Below, one piece after another: positions 45,531 to 53,019 of a stretch of 64,000 bases of DNA. This DNA comes from Nocardioides gansuensis (GTDB lineage Bacteria > Actinomycetota > Actinomycetes > Propionibacteriales > Nocardioidaceae). The position numbers were made by a program, and so were the translations under genes. The notes beneath the pieces were generated by a model that saw nothing but the letters and a program-made list of their open reading frames with translations, had not been told where the DNA came from and made no database searches. The DNA lies in NCBI RefSeq assembly GCF_003076135.1, contig NZ_QDGZ01000003.1, positions 372,001 through 436,000 on the forward strand. The letters run 5' to 3'. Each line of letters begins with the position of its first letter. The stretch's first letter is position 1.

Positions 45531-46468
45531 TGGCTGCGACCGAACCTTTCATCCACCCGGCCCTGTTCTACCGGTCCGACCAGGAGTACCTCGACAATCT
45601 GGTGCCGTTCATCCGCGACGGTCGGCGGTATGGCCAGCCGGTAGCGGCTGCGGTCCCGACCAAGAAACTGGGGCTCCTGGAGTCGGCCCTGGGGCACGAC
45701 GCAAAGCACATCACGCTCATCGACATGACCGAGGCCGGCCGAAATCCCGGCCGGATCATCCCCGGCGTCCTCCGCGCCTTCGCAGATGACCATCCCTCCA
45801 CGCACGTGCGCATCATCGGGGAGCCGATCTGGCCCGGCCGAAGCGACGAAGAGTACCCGGCGTGCGTGCAGCACGAGGCGCTGATCAACGCGGCGTTCCG
45901 GGACCGTCGGGTCACCATCGTCTGTCCCTACGACGTGCGCAGACTCGAATCGCACGTGGTGGCAGACGCCATGGCCACGCACCCGCTGGTCTGGGAGGCA
46001 GGACACGAGCAGGTCAGTACGGGATATGCCCCCGACGCGGCGATCGCTCGGTACAACCTGCCGCTAAACGGCACCCGGGAAGCCGCCAGTTGCACCGTCC
46101 GAACCGCAGCGGACCTCTCCGCGGCACGCCACTTCGCCGCCACCGAGGCCGAGCGGGCCGGCTTGGACAGGCGCCGCATCAGCGACCTGGAACTGATCGC
46201 CAGCGAGTTGGCCACCAACAGCCTCCAACACACTCCTGGTGCCTGTCAGCTCAGCGTGTGGGCTGATGCCGAACATCTGGTCTGTGAGGCCCGCGACATC
46301 GGGCAGATCACGGATCCCCTGGCCGGCAGGCGACCACCGGTCGACGGCCAGCCCGATGGTCGGGGCCTGCTGATCGTCAACCATCTCGCCGACCTCGTGC
46401 GGGTCCACACAGCCCCCGGCGGAACCACGATCCGCGCGTACCTCCGGCTAGACGCCAAGCTCCGCTAG
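45527..46468 (+). CDS. MEDS-domain protein fused to an RsbW-type anti-sigma kinase
   Basis: The 313-aa protein has a MEDS domain (about 8-170: FIHPALFYRSDQEYLDNLVP, ALINAAFRDRRVTIVCPYD) and a GHKL ATPase domain of the RsbW/HATPase_c_2 class (about 185-313). The N box is ELIASELATNSLQH (Glu and Asn present), G1 is EARDIGQITDP and G2 is GRGLLIVNHLADLV. Such domains bind a sigma factor and phosphorylate a STAS partner; the upstream MEDS-STAS protein is the obvious partner. The sigma factor controlled is not adjacent. The pair looks like a partner-switching module in which both sides carry the same sensor domain. Confidence 0.87.
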   Translation: MMAATEPFIHPALFYRSDQEYLDNLVPFIRDGRRYGQPVAAAVPTKKLGLLESALGHDAKHITLIDMTEAGRNPGRIIPGVLRAFADDHPSTHVRIIGEPIWPGRSDEEYPACVQHEALINAAFRDRRVTIVCPYDVRRLESHVVADAMATHPLVWEAGHEQVSTGYAPDAAIARYNLPLNGTREAASCTVRTAADLSAARHFAATEAERAGLDRRRISDLELIASELATNSLQHTPGACQLSVWADAEHLVCEARDIGQITDPLAGRRPPVDGQPDGRGLLIVNHLADLVRVHTAPGGTTIRAYLRLDAKLR

Positions 46469-46594
46469 CGGTCGGCTACCGCGGCGGCTGAAACCCGGCG
46501 ATGTCTCCGCTCGTTGGTGGCATCCATTTGTTCGCGCTGCTTGCAAGAGTCAGCAAGGGCCCTGGGAATTGCCGAGAACGCCTGCCGACCAGCC

Positions 46595-47455
46595 TCACGC
46601 CGCCGCGACGCCGGCCCGCTCGACGATCACCTCGACCGGCTGGGACCGTCCGCGGACCGTCAACGACCTCCGCTCCAGCCCCTCGCTCGAGTGTCCCGCC
46701 GCCTCAGCCGCAGGCACGCTGATCAGGACCTCGCCAGCGGCGGCTGACGCTGCCAGCCGGGCGGTGGTGTTCACGGTGTCGCCGAGCGCGGTGAAGTCCT
46801 CGACCGCATCGCCCAGGCTGGTGGCGCCGACGAACGCGTCGCCCGTGTGCACCCCGGTGCCCGCCGGGATCGGGCCCATCGGTGTGGCGTCCGGCCGGGC
46901 CGCGCGCTCGGCGAGGTCCATCCCGGCGGCGATTCCGGCCGCTGTGTGGTCGGGCCCGCTGATCCCGCCGAAGAACAACCCAATCACCTCGTCGCCGACG
47001 AACTTGTCGATGATCCCGTCGTGCTCGATGATCGCGTGGGTGGCGAGGTCGTAGAAGTGGCCGAGGAACTCCCGGAACTCCTTCGGGCGCATCCGTTCGC
47101 CCAGCGACGTGGACCCGCGAACGTCCGAGAACACCAGGGTCACGGGGATCTCCAGACCGGTCACGCCCCGGGCCCGCATGGCGCTGATGCACTTGCTGCA
47201 CATCGAGGGGTTGCCCGGCGACTGTCCGTACCCCATGTGCTTCATGGCCACCGCACCCAGCCCGCGGAACGGCACCATGCACAACTTGCAGCGCGGGTCG
47301 GAGGGCAGGTGCCGGAACCTCTTCCGCTGCGCCGCAAGGATCGGGCTGTCTCCGGTCAGCATGGCCCGGATCTGATCGAGCGTCGGCCCGCGGTCCGTCA
47401 CGACCTCGATTGTACGACGACCCCAGGGACCCGGCGCCCGACCAGATCGGGCCAT
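46595..47455 (-). CDS. Class III adenylate cyclase with N-terminal Cys motifs
   Basis: The 286-aa protein from ATG 47455 (GGAGGG 5 nt upstream) has an N-terminal region with CKLC and MCSKC about 30 residues apart, likely a zinc-binding element (about residues 56-90), then a class III cyclase domain. Metal-binding Asp residues are in LVFSDVRGSTSL and DKFVGDEVIGLFFGG; the transition-state Asn and Arg are in LGDTVNTTARLA. Lys (DKFVGD) and Asp (GDTVN) at the base-selecting positions favour ATP over GTP. Expected product: cAMP. It is convergent with the MEDS operon. A GTG two codons upstream is an alternative start. Confidence 0.88.
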   Translation of the reverse strand: MARSGRAPGPWGRRTIEVVTDRGPTLDQIRAMLTGDSPILAAQRKRFRHLPSDPRCKLCMVPFRGLGAVAMKHMGYGQSPGNPSMCSKCISAMRARGVTGLEIPVTLVFSDVRGSTSLGERMRPKEFREFLGHFYDLATHAIIEHDGIIDKFVGDEVIGLFFGGISGPDHTAAGIAAGMDLAERAARPDATPMGPIPAGTGVHTGDAFVGATSLGDAVEDFTALGDTVNTTARLAASAAAGEVLISVPAAEAAGHSSEGLERRSLTVRGRSQPVEVIVERAGVAAA

Positions 47456-47533
47456 CTGCACCCTCCGTAAACCCTCAAGCTCCTGTCATCCCGCAGTAGG
47501 GCGTTGACCTACTCGAACGTGAAGCCTCATGCC

Positions 47534-48019
47534 TCACGAGGGTGGGCGACGCTCGAGAATGAGGCCAAGGCGGCTGTCGGGTTCGGCGACGTGCGCCGGC
47601 GGCGACAAAGGGCCGAGGCCTGTGTCTGGGTTCTTATCCGCAGCGCGGCGAATAGACGCATTTTCGCCTGTCCTGGCCGCGCGATGCGCGGGCACGAAGG
47701 GACGACCTGCAGGCGCGGGGCTGAGCCCGCTCGGGGTGGGTTGGACCGAAGGGTGGTCGTCAGCCATCTCGGGGACGAGCACGTGCGCGTCGGGCAGGTC
47801 GAACTCATGCAGGTCCACGATATGGCCACCCGCATCCGCAGCGGCACACTTCGGATCGGGACACCACAGGTCGCGATCCGCTGAGCCGTCGCACCCCTCG
47901 GTCCAGATGAGTGCGGCGGACAGGATGGTCACCAAGAACTCACCAGTTCGCGTGTGCGAAACCAGTCGACCCCGCACTAGAACGCCCGAGGCGCGGATAG
48001 GCTCGAGATCGCGATGCAC
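47534..48019 (-). CDS. Possible hypothetical protein
   Basis: An open frame of 161 codons from ATG 48019 has moderately high GC at third positions and encodes LVTILSAALIWTEGCDG, DLWCPDPKCAAADAGGHIVD and LHEFDLPDAHVLVPEM. The Cys spacing (C...CPDPKC) hints at a small zinc-ribbon-like fold. No ribosome-binding site is evident and no family is recognised; the C-terminal half looks low in complexity and may not be coding. It may be a real accessory gene or a chance frame. Confidence 0.3.
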   Translation of the reverse strand: MHRDLEPIRASGVLVRGRLVSHTRTGEFLVTILSAALIWTEGCDGSADRDLWCPDPKCAAADAGGHIVDLHEFDLPDAHVLVPEMADDHPSVQPTPSGLSPAPAGRPFVPAHRAARTGENASIRRAADKNPDTGLGPLSPPAHVAEPDSRLGLILERRPPS

Positions 48020-48108
48020 CTTGACCCGGATGCGTTGTCCCAGGTCAGACGGGGTGGAGCCGAGAATTGGCGAGAGACCGCCATGGTCGCGAACGCCGAG
48101 GCCCGCTA

Positions 48109-48144
48109 CAGAGGGTCAGGGGTTCGAGTCCCTTCAGCTCCACC
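48109..48144 (+). repeat. Right attachment site (attR): remnant of the tRNA-Ala 3' end
   Basis: It matches 27843-27878 in tRNA-Ala at 35 of 36 positions. The next bases are GG rather than A, so this copy would not encode CCA: it is probably the original chromosomal tRNA end displaced by the island. It has no matching 5' half and is not a tRNA gene. Confidence 0.88.
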
Positions 48145-48148
48145 GGAC

Positions 48149-48176
48149 GAACTGCCGCCCACCCGGGCGGCCGTTC
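48149..48176. terminator. Hairpin after attR, probable ancestral tRNA terminator
   Basis: GCCGCCC (48154-48160) pairs with GGGCGGC (48165-48171) across an ACCC loop, extended by GAAC/GTTC beyond one mismatch. It lies 4 nt after the displaced tRNA end, in the same relation as the hairpin at 27884 to the intact tRNA, and also faces the end of ribA. Confidence 0.55.
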
Positions 48177-48207
48177 GGCATTTACCGGGCCTTCCGCGGC
48201 CCCTTGC

Positions 48208-48849
48208 TCACAGTGCCAGGCCGAGCAGGTCGTGTCCGTCGGAGGCCTTCGCGGCGAGGTAGCGGCCGTTGACCGGAGTCGCGTGCAGCCGGGTGGGGAC
48301 CCGACGATCCACCTGGACTCCGGCGGCGGCGAGCTGGGCCTCCTTGTCGGGGTTGTTGGTGAGCAGCTCCAGCCGGTCGACGCCCAGGGCCAGCAGCATC
48401 TGGACCGCGGCGGTGTAGTCGCGCTCGTCCTTGCCGAAGCCGAGCGCCAGGTTGGCCTGGTAGGTGTCGAGCCCGGTGTCCTGCAGGGCGTAGGCGTCGA
48501 TCTTGTTGTAGAGGCCGATGCCGCGACCCTCCTGGCGGAGGTAGAGCAGGTAGCCGCCCGCCTCGGTGATCCGCTCGACAGCCTCCCGGAGCTGGGGGCC
48601 GCAGTCGCAGCGCTGGCTTCCGAGGACATCGCCGGTGAGGCACTCGCTGTGCAGCCGCACCAGCGGCACCGCGGCGGAAGCGCCGGTCGAGCAGGGACCG
48701 TCGCCGAGCGCCAGCGCGAGGTGCTCGCGGCCGTCGCAGAGGCCGTCGAAGGTGTGGACGCGCGCCTCGGTGGCGTAGCCCGCGAGGAACAGCGGCACTG
48801 TCACCACGCTGCGGACGGTGGCGGCCGGGACACCTGCACCCCCGCTCAT
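48208..48849 (-). CDS. ribA: GTP cyclohydrolase II
   Basis: The 213-aa enzyme opens the imidazole ring of GTP and releases pyrophosphate, giving 2,5-diamino-6-ribosylamino-4(3H)-pyrimidinone 5'-phosphate. The zinc cysteines are in [15 protein letters not shown], the catalytic/GTP-binding segment is [16 protein letters not shown] and the downstream motif is [11 protein letters not shown]. It is a stand-alone RibA, not a RibB-RibA fusion. ATG 48849 overlaps the upstream reductase stop (ATGA). Because it lies in an operon with a reductase, PTPS-like protein and glycosyltransferase and not with ribE/ribH, it may serve a specialised pathway. Confidence 0.93.
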   Translation of the reverse strand: MSGGAGVPAATVRSVVTVPLFLAGYATEARVHTFDGLCDGREHLALALGDGPCSTGASAAVPLVRLHSECLTGDVLGSQRCDCGPQLREAVERITEAGGYLLYLRQEGRGIGLYNKIDAYALQDTGLDTYQANLALGFGKDERDYTAAVQMLLALGVDRLELLTNNPDKEAQLAAAGVQVDRRVPTRLHATPVNGRYLAAKASDGHDLLGLAL

Positions 48850-49550
48850 GTGCTCACCTCCTCCTCCGCGAACCGGGACGACAGCGCGTAGCGCAGCAGC
48901 ACCACGTCTCCGATCTGGCGTGTCTCGGCCAGCCGGGCCCGCCGCCCGGGGTGCCACGGGAACGCCCCAGCGCCCACGAACCGGTGCGCACGCGGGTCGC
49001 CGACGAAGAAGGGCGCCACGACCAGCTGCAGCTCGTCGGCGAGGTCGGCGGTGAGGAACTGGGTGTGCACGCGGCTGCCGCCCTCGACCATCAGGCGGCG
49101 CACGCCGCGGCGGTGCAGGTCCTCGACCAGCCGGCGTACGTCCACTGGGTCGCCTCCGTCGACCACCGTCGCCACCGTCCCGAGACGCCGCCGCGCGGCC
49201 GCCAGGGAGTGGCTGGCGCAGTAGACGAGCTTGTCGCTGTCGCCGGCGGTGAAGAAGCTGCTGGCCGGGTCCAGCCGGCCCGTCCCGGTCACGGTCACCT
49301 TGACCGGCGAGTCGCACATGCCGCGGCTGCGGCGCAGCTCGCGCAGCCGGCCGTCGCGCACGAGCAGGCGCGGGTTGTCGTGCCGCACGGTCGCGGCCCC
49401 GACGAGGATCGCGTCGCTCTCGGCGCGGACCGCGTCCACCCGCTGGAGGTCGGCCTCGTTGGAGAGCACCAGGCGCTCGTCACTGGCGGCATCGAGGTAG
49501 CCGTCGAGCGAGATGCCGCAGCTCAGGACGGTGTACGGGCGCTCGGCCAC
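48846..49550 (-). CDS. RibD C-terminal (DHFR-like) reductase
   Basis: The 234-aa protein has the RibD_C fold: [54 protein letters not shown] and the NADPH-binding [15 protein letters not shown]. Such enzymes reduce the ribose of the RibA product to ribitol in riboflavin or related pathways. It stands alone without the deaminase domain of bifunctional RibD and overlaps ribA by 4 nt, so the two act on consecutive intermediates. The upstream flippase-like gene overlaps its start by 28 bp. Confidence 0.9.
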   Translation of the reverse strand: MAERPYTVLSCGISLDGYLDAASDERLVLSNEADLQRVDAVRAESDAILVGAATVRHDNPRLLVRDGRLRELRRSRGMCDSPVKVTVTGTGRLDPASSFFTAGDSDKLVYCASHSLAAARRRLGTVATVVDGGDPVDVRRLVEDLHRRGVRRLMVEGGSRVHTQFLTADLADELQLVVAPFFVGDPRAHRFVGAGAFPWHPGRRARLAETRQIGDVVLLRYALSSRFAEEEVST

Positions 49551-50482
49551 GCGTCATCACTTCCTTCCAGCACAGCGGGCCGGGCGCGCCCCGACGCCAG
49601 CAGGACGAGGGCGCCGGGCAGGCTCGCGACCAGCACGATGGCGCCGTAGGCCACAGCGGCGGCGACGCCCTGTCCCGCCCCCAGCCCGGCAGCTGCGAAC
49701 GTCCAGGCCGCCATCCCCTCACGCGGGCCCCAGCCGGCCAGGTTCAGCGGGAGGCCGGCCGCCACCAGCACGACCAGCACCAAGGGCAGCAGGGTGGTGA
49801 GGGGCATCGCGACGCCCACCGCCCGGGCGGCGACCAGGAACGTCGCCACGTGGCCGCCCACCGCGAGCACCGAGGCGACGACGACGCCTGGCCAGGTGTG
49901 CCGAGCGGCGAGCCCGTCCCGCAGGTCGCCCCGCAGCAGGTGCAGCGCCCGCCCGATCCTCGTGCCCGAGGACGGCCGGCCATGTCGCAGGAGGAGTCCG
50001 GCGGTGACGGCCGCCACCACCAGCAGCGCGAGCAAGGCCGGGAGCGCGCCCCGGAACGGCGAGGGGAGCAGAGCCAGGACGACCACGACGAGGACGGCCT
50101 GCACGACCTGGCCGGCGACCCGCTCCCAGAGGACCGAGCGGAGCCCACGCCCCAGCGCGTCCGACGCCAGGCCATGACGCACGCCGCGGTGGACGTCGCC
50201 GAGCACGCCACCGGGCAGCGTCACGTTGAGGAGCTGGGCGCGGTAGCAGTCGGCCACCGCCCGCCGCAGGTGCACTCCCACCCCGAGGCCGGCGGCCACC
50301 AGGTGCCAGCGCCAGGCGCAGGCCACCGTGGTGGGCACCGCGATCAGCGCACCCAGGGCGAGAGTCGTGAGGTCGAGCGAGCGCAGCCCGTGGAGGAACG
50401 GACCGGTGCCCGTCCACCACGCCACGAGGGCCAGGACGACGGCCCCGGTCAGCACCCGGGTCCAGCTCCACGTCGCCCTCAC
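49523..50482 (-). CDS. Flippase-like membrane protein (LPG-synthase TM family)
   Basis: The 319-aa protein from GTG 50482 has about eight membrane helices (VLTGAVVLALVAWW, LALGALIAVPTTVACAW, VLVVVVLALL, LLALLVVAAVTAGLLL, VVVASVLAVGGHVATFLV, LLPLVLVVLVAAGLPLNLAG and others) and the family motifs RAQLLNVTLPGGVLGDVHRG and LAGWGPREG. It belongs to the UPF0104/lysylphosphatidylglycerol-synthase transmembrane family, often linked to glycolipid or polyprenyl-glycan translocation. It lacks the soluble MprF synthase domain. GTGA overlap with the glycosyltransferase stop suggests that it works on that enzyme's lipid-linked product. Confidence 0.87.
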   Translation of the reverse strand: MRATWSWTRVLTGAVVLALVAWWTGTGPFLHGLRSLDLTTLALGALIAVPTTVACAWRWHLVAAGLGVGVHLRRAVADCYRAQLLNVTLPGGVLGDVHRGVRHGLASDALGRGLRSVLWERVAGQVVQAVLVVVVLALLPSPFRGALPALLALLVVAAVTAGLLLRHGRPSSGTRIGRALHLLRGDLRDGLAARHTWPGVVVASVLAVGGHVATFLVAARAVGVAMPLTTLLPLVLVVLVAAGLPLNLAGWGPREGMAAWTFAAAGLGAGQGVAAAVAYGAIVLVASLPGALVLLASGRARPAVLEGSDDAWPSARTPS

Positions 50483-51549
50483 GCCGCCACCTCCTCGAGC
50501 ACGCGGGCGACGTGGCCGGCCGTCTCGGCCCAGCCGGTGAGCTCGCGTCGTCGCTGGAGCGCGGCGGCCCTGAGGCCGGCGCGCGTGCTCTGGTCCGTCA
50601 GCCAGCGCCCGAGTGCGGCCGCGAGCGCCTCGACGTCGCCCGGCGGGACGAGGATGCCGGGCCGCCTCCCGTCCGCCGTCGACCCGAGCGCCTCGGTGAC
50701 GCCACCGGCGTGGGCTGCCACGACCGGGAGGCCCCGGGCGAGCGCCTCGGTGACGACCATGCCGTAGGTCTCGGCGCGACTCGGGTGGACCAGGAGGTCC
50801 GACCCGGAGTACGACGAATCGAGGGCCGCGCCGGTGCGTGGCCCGGCGAGCAGGACCCGGTCGTCGAGGCCGGACTCGTGCAGCCGTTGCTGCACACGCG
50901 CGGCGAAGGCAGCGTCCCTGGTGGCCGGGCCGACGCACACGCACTGCCAGTCGAGGTGGCGGAGCCTGGCCAGCGCAGCGACCAGCACGTCGTGGCCCTT
51001 GGCCGGGAGCACCGCCCCCACGCAGAGGAGGCGTCCGCCGGTGCCGGTGCCCGTCACCGGTGGGGCCGGGTCCACCCCGGGCCTGGCGACGTGCAGCCGG
51101 GCCCCGTCGAGGTCGTACGTCGACCGCACCCAGCGGCTCGTCCAGCCGCTCGTCGTGACGACCGCCCTCGCTGCCGCGAGAGCGTCGCGCTCCTGGCGGG
51201 CGGAGCCTGCGTCGCCACGACGGGCTCCGACCGGCATGTGGAGCAGGATCACGAGGCGCACCCGGCGCGACGCGGGCAGCAGCAGCTCGGGGACGGTCGA
51301 CGCGAGCAGGCCGTCGACCAGCACCAGCCCGTCTTCGGGGATGCCGGCGAGCGCCGCCTCCAGCGCTCGCAGTCCACGTGCCCCGGGCCACGGCCAGCCG
51401 TCCCCACCGACCGGCCGGGTGTGCACGTCCCAGCCTGTCTCCGCCAGCGCCTCGCAGAGCCTCCGGTCGTAGGTGTTGCCGCCGCTCGGCCGGAGCGGGT
51501 CGGTGATCCCGTCGGGGACCACGACGTGGACCGTGCGCGCGGCCGTCAC
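50479..51549 (-). CDS. GT4-family glycosyltransferase
   Basis: The 356-aa protein has a GT-B fold: the N-terminal acceptor domain has a glycine-rich start ([18 protein letters not shown]), and the C-terminal donor domain has [40 protein letters not shown] (EX7E motif) and [16 protein letters not shown]. It is a retaining transferase using a nucleotide sugar. ATGA overlap with the PTPS-like gene and GTGA overlap with the flippase gene place it in the middle of a tightly coupled operon. Sugar and acceptor are unknown. Confidence 0.92.
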   Translation of the reverse strand: MTAARTVHVVVPDGITDPLRPSGGNTYDRRLCEALAETGWDVHTRPVGGDGWPWPGARGLRALEAALAGIPEDGLVLVDGLLASTVPELLLPASRRVRLVILLHMPVGARRGDAGSARQERDALAAARAVVTTSGWTSRWVRSTYDLDGARLHVARPGVDPAPPVTGTGTGGRLLCVGAVLPAKGHDVLVAALARLRHLDWQCVCVGPATRDAAFAARVQQRLHESGLDDRVLLAGPRTGAALDSSYSGSDLLVHPSRAETYGMVVTEALARGLPVVAAHAGGVTEALGSTADGRRPGILVPPGDVEALAAALGRWLTDQSTRAGLRAAALQRRRELTGWAETAGHVARVLEEVAA

Positions 51550-51941
51550 GGGACCCGCTCATAGCTGGCCCACGCGACGTGGGACTCGTGCAGCGTGACG
51601 ACCAGGCCGGTCACCTGCGCGGCCGGGCCGAGCGCGCCCGCGTTGAGCCGCTCGGCCAGCCGGTCGGCGACGTGGCGTGCCAGCACCTCGGTGGTCGTGT
51701 TGGCCCCGCCGAAGGAGGGCTCGTCGTCGAGGTTGCGGTAGGTCAGCCCGGTCAGGACGTCCCTGAGCTCCTCGGTCGCCCGGCCGATGTCGACGAGGAT
51801 CCCCTCCTCGGAGAGGGTCTCGCCACGGAAGGTGGCGTCCACGACGAACGTGGCACCGTGCAGCCGCTGGGCGGGGCCGAACACGTCCCCGCGGAGGCTG
51901 TGCGCCACCATCATGTGGTCGCGCACGGTCACGCTGAACAC
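51546..51941 (-). CDS. PTPS/QueD-fold protein with altered active site
   Basis: The 131-aa protein from GTG 51941 has the 6-pyruvoyltetrahydropterin synthase fold: [48 protein letters not shown] and [14 protein letters not shown]. Of the three zinc-binding His, His14 and His28 remain but the third is Ala30 (LHGA instead of LHGH); the catalytic Cys position is Ala24. The TTTE and HES motifs are kept. It may bind a pterin or pyrimidine without the usual chemistry, or use another catalytic set. It overlaps the oxidoreductase (13 bp) and the glycosyltransferase (4 bp). Confidence 0.83.
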   Translation of the reverse strand: MFSVTVRDHMMVAHSLRGDVFGPAQRLHGATFVVDATFRGETLSEEGILVDIGRATEELRDVLTGLTYRNLDDEPSFGGANTTTEVLARHVADRLAERLNAGALGPAAQVTGLVVTLHESHVAWASYERVP

Positions 51942-52924
51942 GGCACCGCCTCCTCGTCGTACGTCACCGTGTGGCACAGGGCCGGGAGGTCGCCGCGGGC
52001 GATCCGTGGCATCACTGCCGGCAGGTCCGCGAACGGCGACTCGCCGGTCAGCAGGACGTCGAAGGCGGGGTCCCGGAGGAGGTCCAGCGCGAGGGCGAGC
52101 CGGTCGTGCGTCGTGCGGCGGCCGCGGCGGGCGGGGGAGACGGTGCCAACCTGGCTGGCCCTGATGGCGAGCCGCCGGGAGTGGAAGGCGCCGCCGAGGT
52201 CGAGCGAGGTCGGCCCGTCGCCGTACCAGCTGAGCTCGACGACCATCCCGTCGGGGACGAGCAGCTCCAGCGCCCGTTGCAGGCCCTCCGAGGTGGCGCT
52301 GGTGTGGAAGACGAGGTCGCGGCCGGCATCCGCCTCCTCGGGCAGGCAGAAGGGGACGCCGAGGGCCGCGGCCGTGTCGGCCCGCGTCGCGTCGACGTCG
52401 ACCAGCGCCACGGAGACGCCCGGGATGCCGGCGAGCAGGCGCGCCACGCAGCAGCCCAGCGTCCCGGCGCCGACGACGGTCACGCGGTCGCCGACCAGCG
52501 GAGCCGCGTCCCACAGCGCGTTCACCGCCGTCTCGACGATGCCAGCGAGCACGGCGCGTCGAGCGGGCACGCCGGGCGGTACGGCGACCACGGCCGCTGC
52601 GGGCACGACGTACGCCGTCTGGTGCGGGTGCAGGCAGAAGACCGTGCGGCCGAGCAGGGACGGCGGGCCGGCCTCCACGACGCCGACGCTGAGGTAGCCG
52701 TACTTGACCGGGCCGGGGAAGTCGCCGTCCTGGAAGGGCGCCCGCATCACGTCGTACTGGCTGGGAGGGACGTGCCCGCCGAAGACGAGCGACTCGGTGC
52801 CGCGGCTGATCGCGGAGCGCACCGACCGGACACGCACCTCGTCCGGCCCTGGCGGGGCGAGCGGCACGGGCCGGATCTCGCCCACGCCGGGCTCCCGCAG
52901 CCAGAACGCCCGCGCCTCCTCCAT
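51929..52924 (-). CDS. MDR-superfamily (zinc-alcohol-dehydrogenase-like) oxidoreductase
   Basis: The 331-aa protein has the medium-chain dehydrogenase layout: GroES-like N-terminus ([35 protein letters not shown]) and Rossmann domain with [20 protein letters not shown]. The catalytic-zinc Cys/His pattern of classical alcohol dehydrogenases is not evident, so zinc-independent reduction is likely. It is the first gene of the minus-strand operon running to ribA. TGAGGAT lies 6 nt before the start, close to the leaderless -10 geometry of this genome. Confidence 0.87.
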   Translation of the reverse strand: MEEARAFWLREPGVGEIRPVPLAPPGPDEVRVRSVRSAISRGTESLVFGGHVPPSQYDVMRAPFQDGDFPGPVKYGYLSVGVVEAGPPSLLGRTVFCLHPHQTAYVVPAAAVVAVPPGVPARRAVLAGIVETAVNALWDAAPLVGDRVTVVGAGTLGCCVARLLAGIPGVSVALVDVDATRADTAAALGVPFCLPEEADAGRDLVFHTSATSEGLQRALELLVPDGMVVELSWYGDGPTSLDLGGAFHSRRLAIRASQVGTVSPARRGRRTTHDRLALALDLLRDPAFDVLLTGESPFADLPAVMPRIARGDLPALCHTVTYDEEAVPCSA

Positions 52925-53019
52925 CGGACCATCCTCACCCGCGCCGGGATGAACCGGAACCGCGACTTCCTCGTTCCCCCACGTGTAAGCCCCTGTCGAA
53001 GGTGTTGAACGGAGATGGC

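Larger units (their letters stand above)
27843..48144. mobile_element. 20.3-kb genomic island integrated at tRNA-Ala
   Basis: Bounded by the two copies of the tRNA 3' end. The recombinase gene starts just inside the left end. The content is accessory (broken toxin-antitoxin-like pair, giant secreted proteins, decayed integrase copy, regulators), while genes on both sides look like core chromosome. No transfer, replication or phage structural genes are visible, so the element may be a genomic island that is no longer self-mobile. Two related integrases (one intact, one decayed at 40590-41191) suggest more than one acquisition event. Confidence 0.82.
47462..48207. other. Right end of the island: mostly non-coding, 746 bp
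   Basis: The region holds one possible short gene on the minus strand (47534-48019), the right attachment repeat (48109-48144) and a hairpin (48149-48176). GC content is lower and frames are less biased than in the flanking core genes, fitting a decayed island end. Confidence 0.5.

Noticed and set aside
48109..48144. A second tRNA gene
   Set aside because: Only the 3' part of tRNA-Ala is present; upstream bases cannot form acceptor, D or anticodon stems. It is better explained as an attachment-site remnant.
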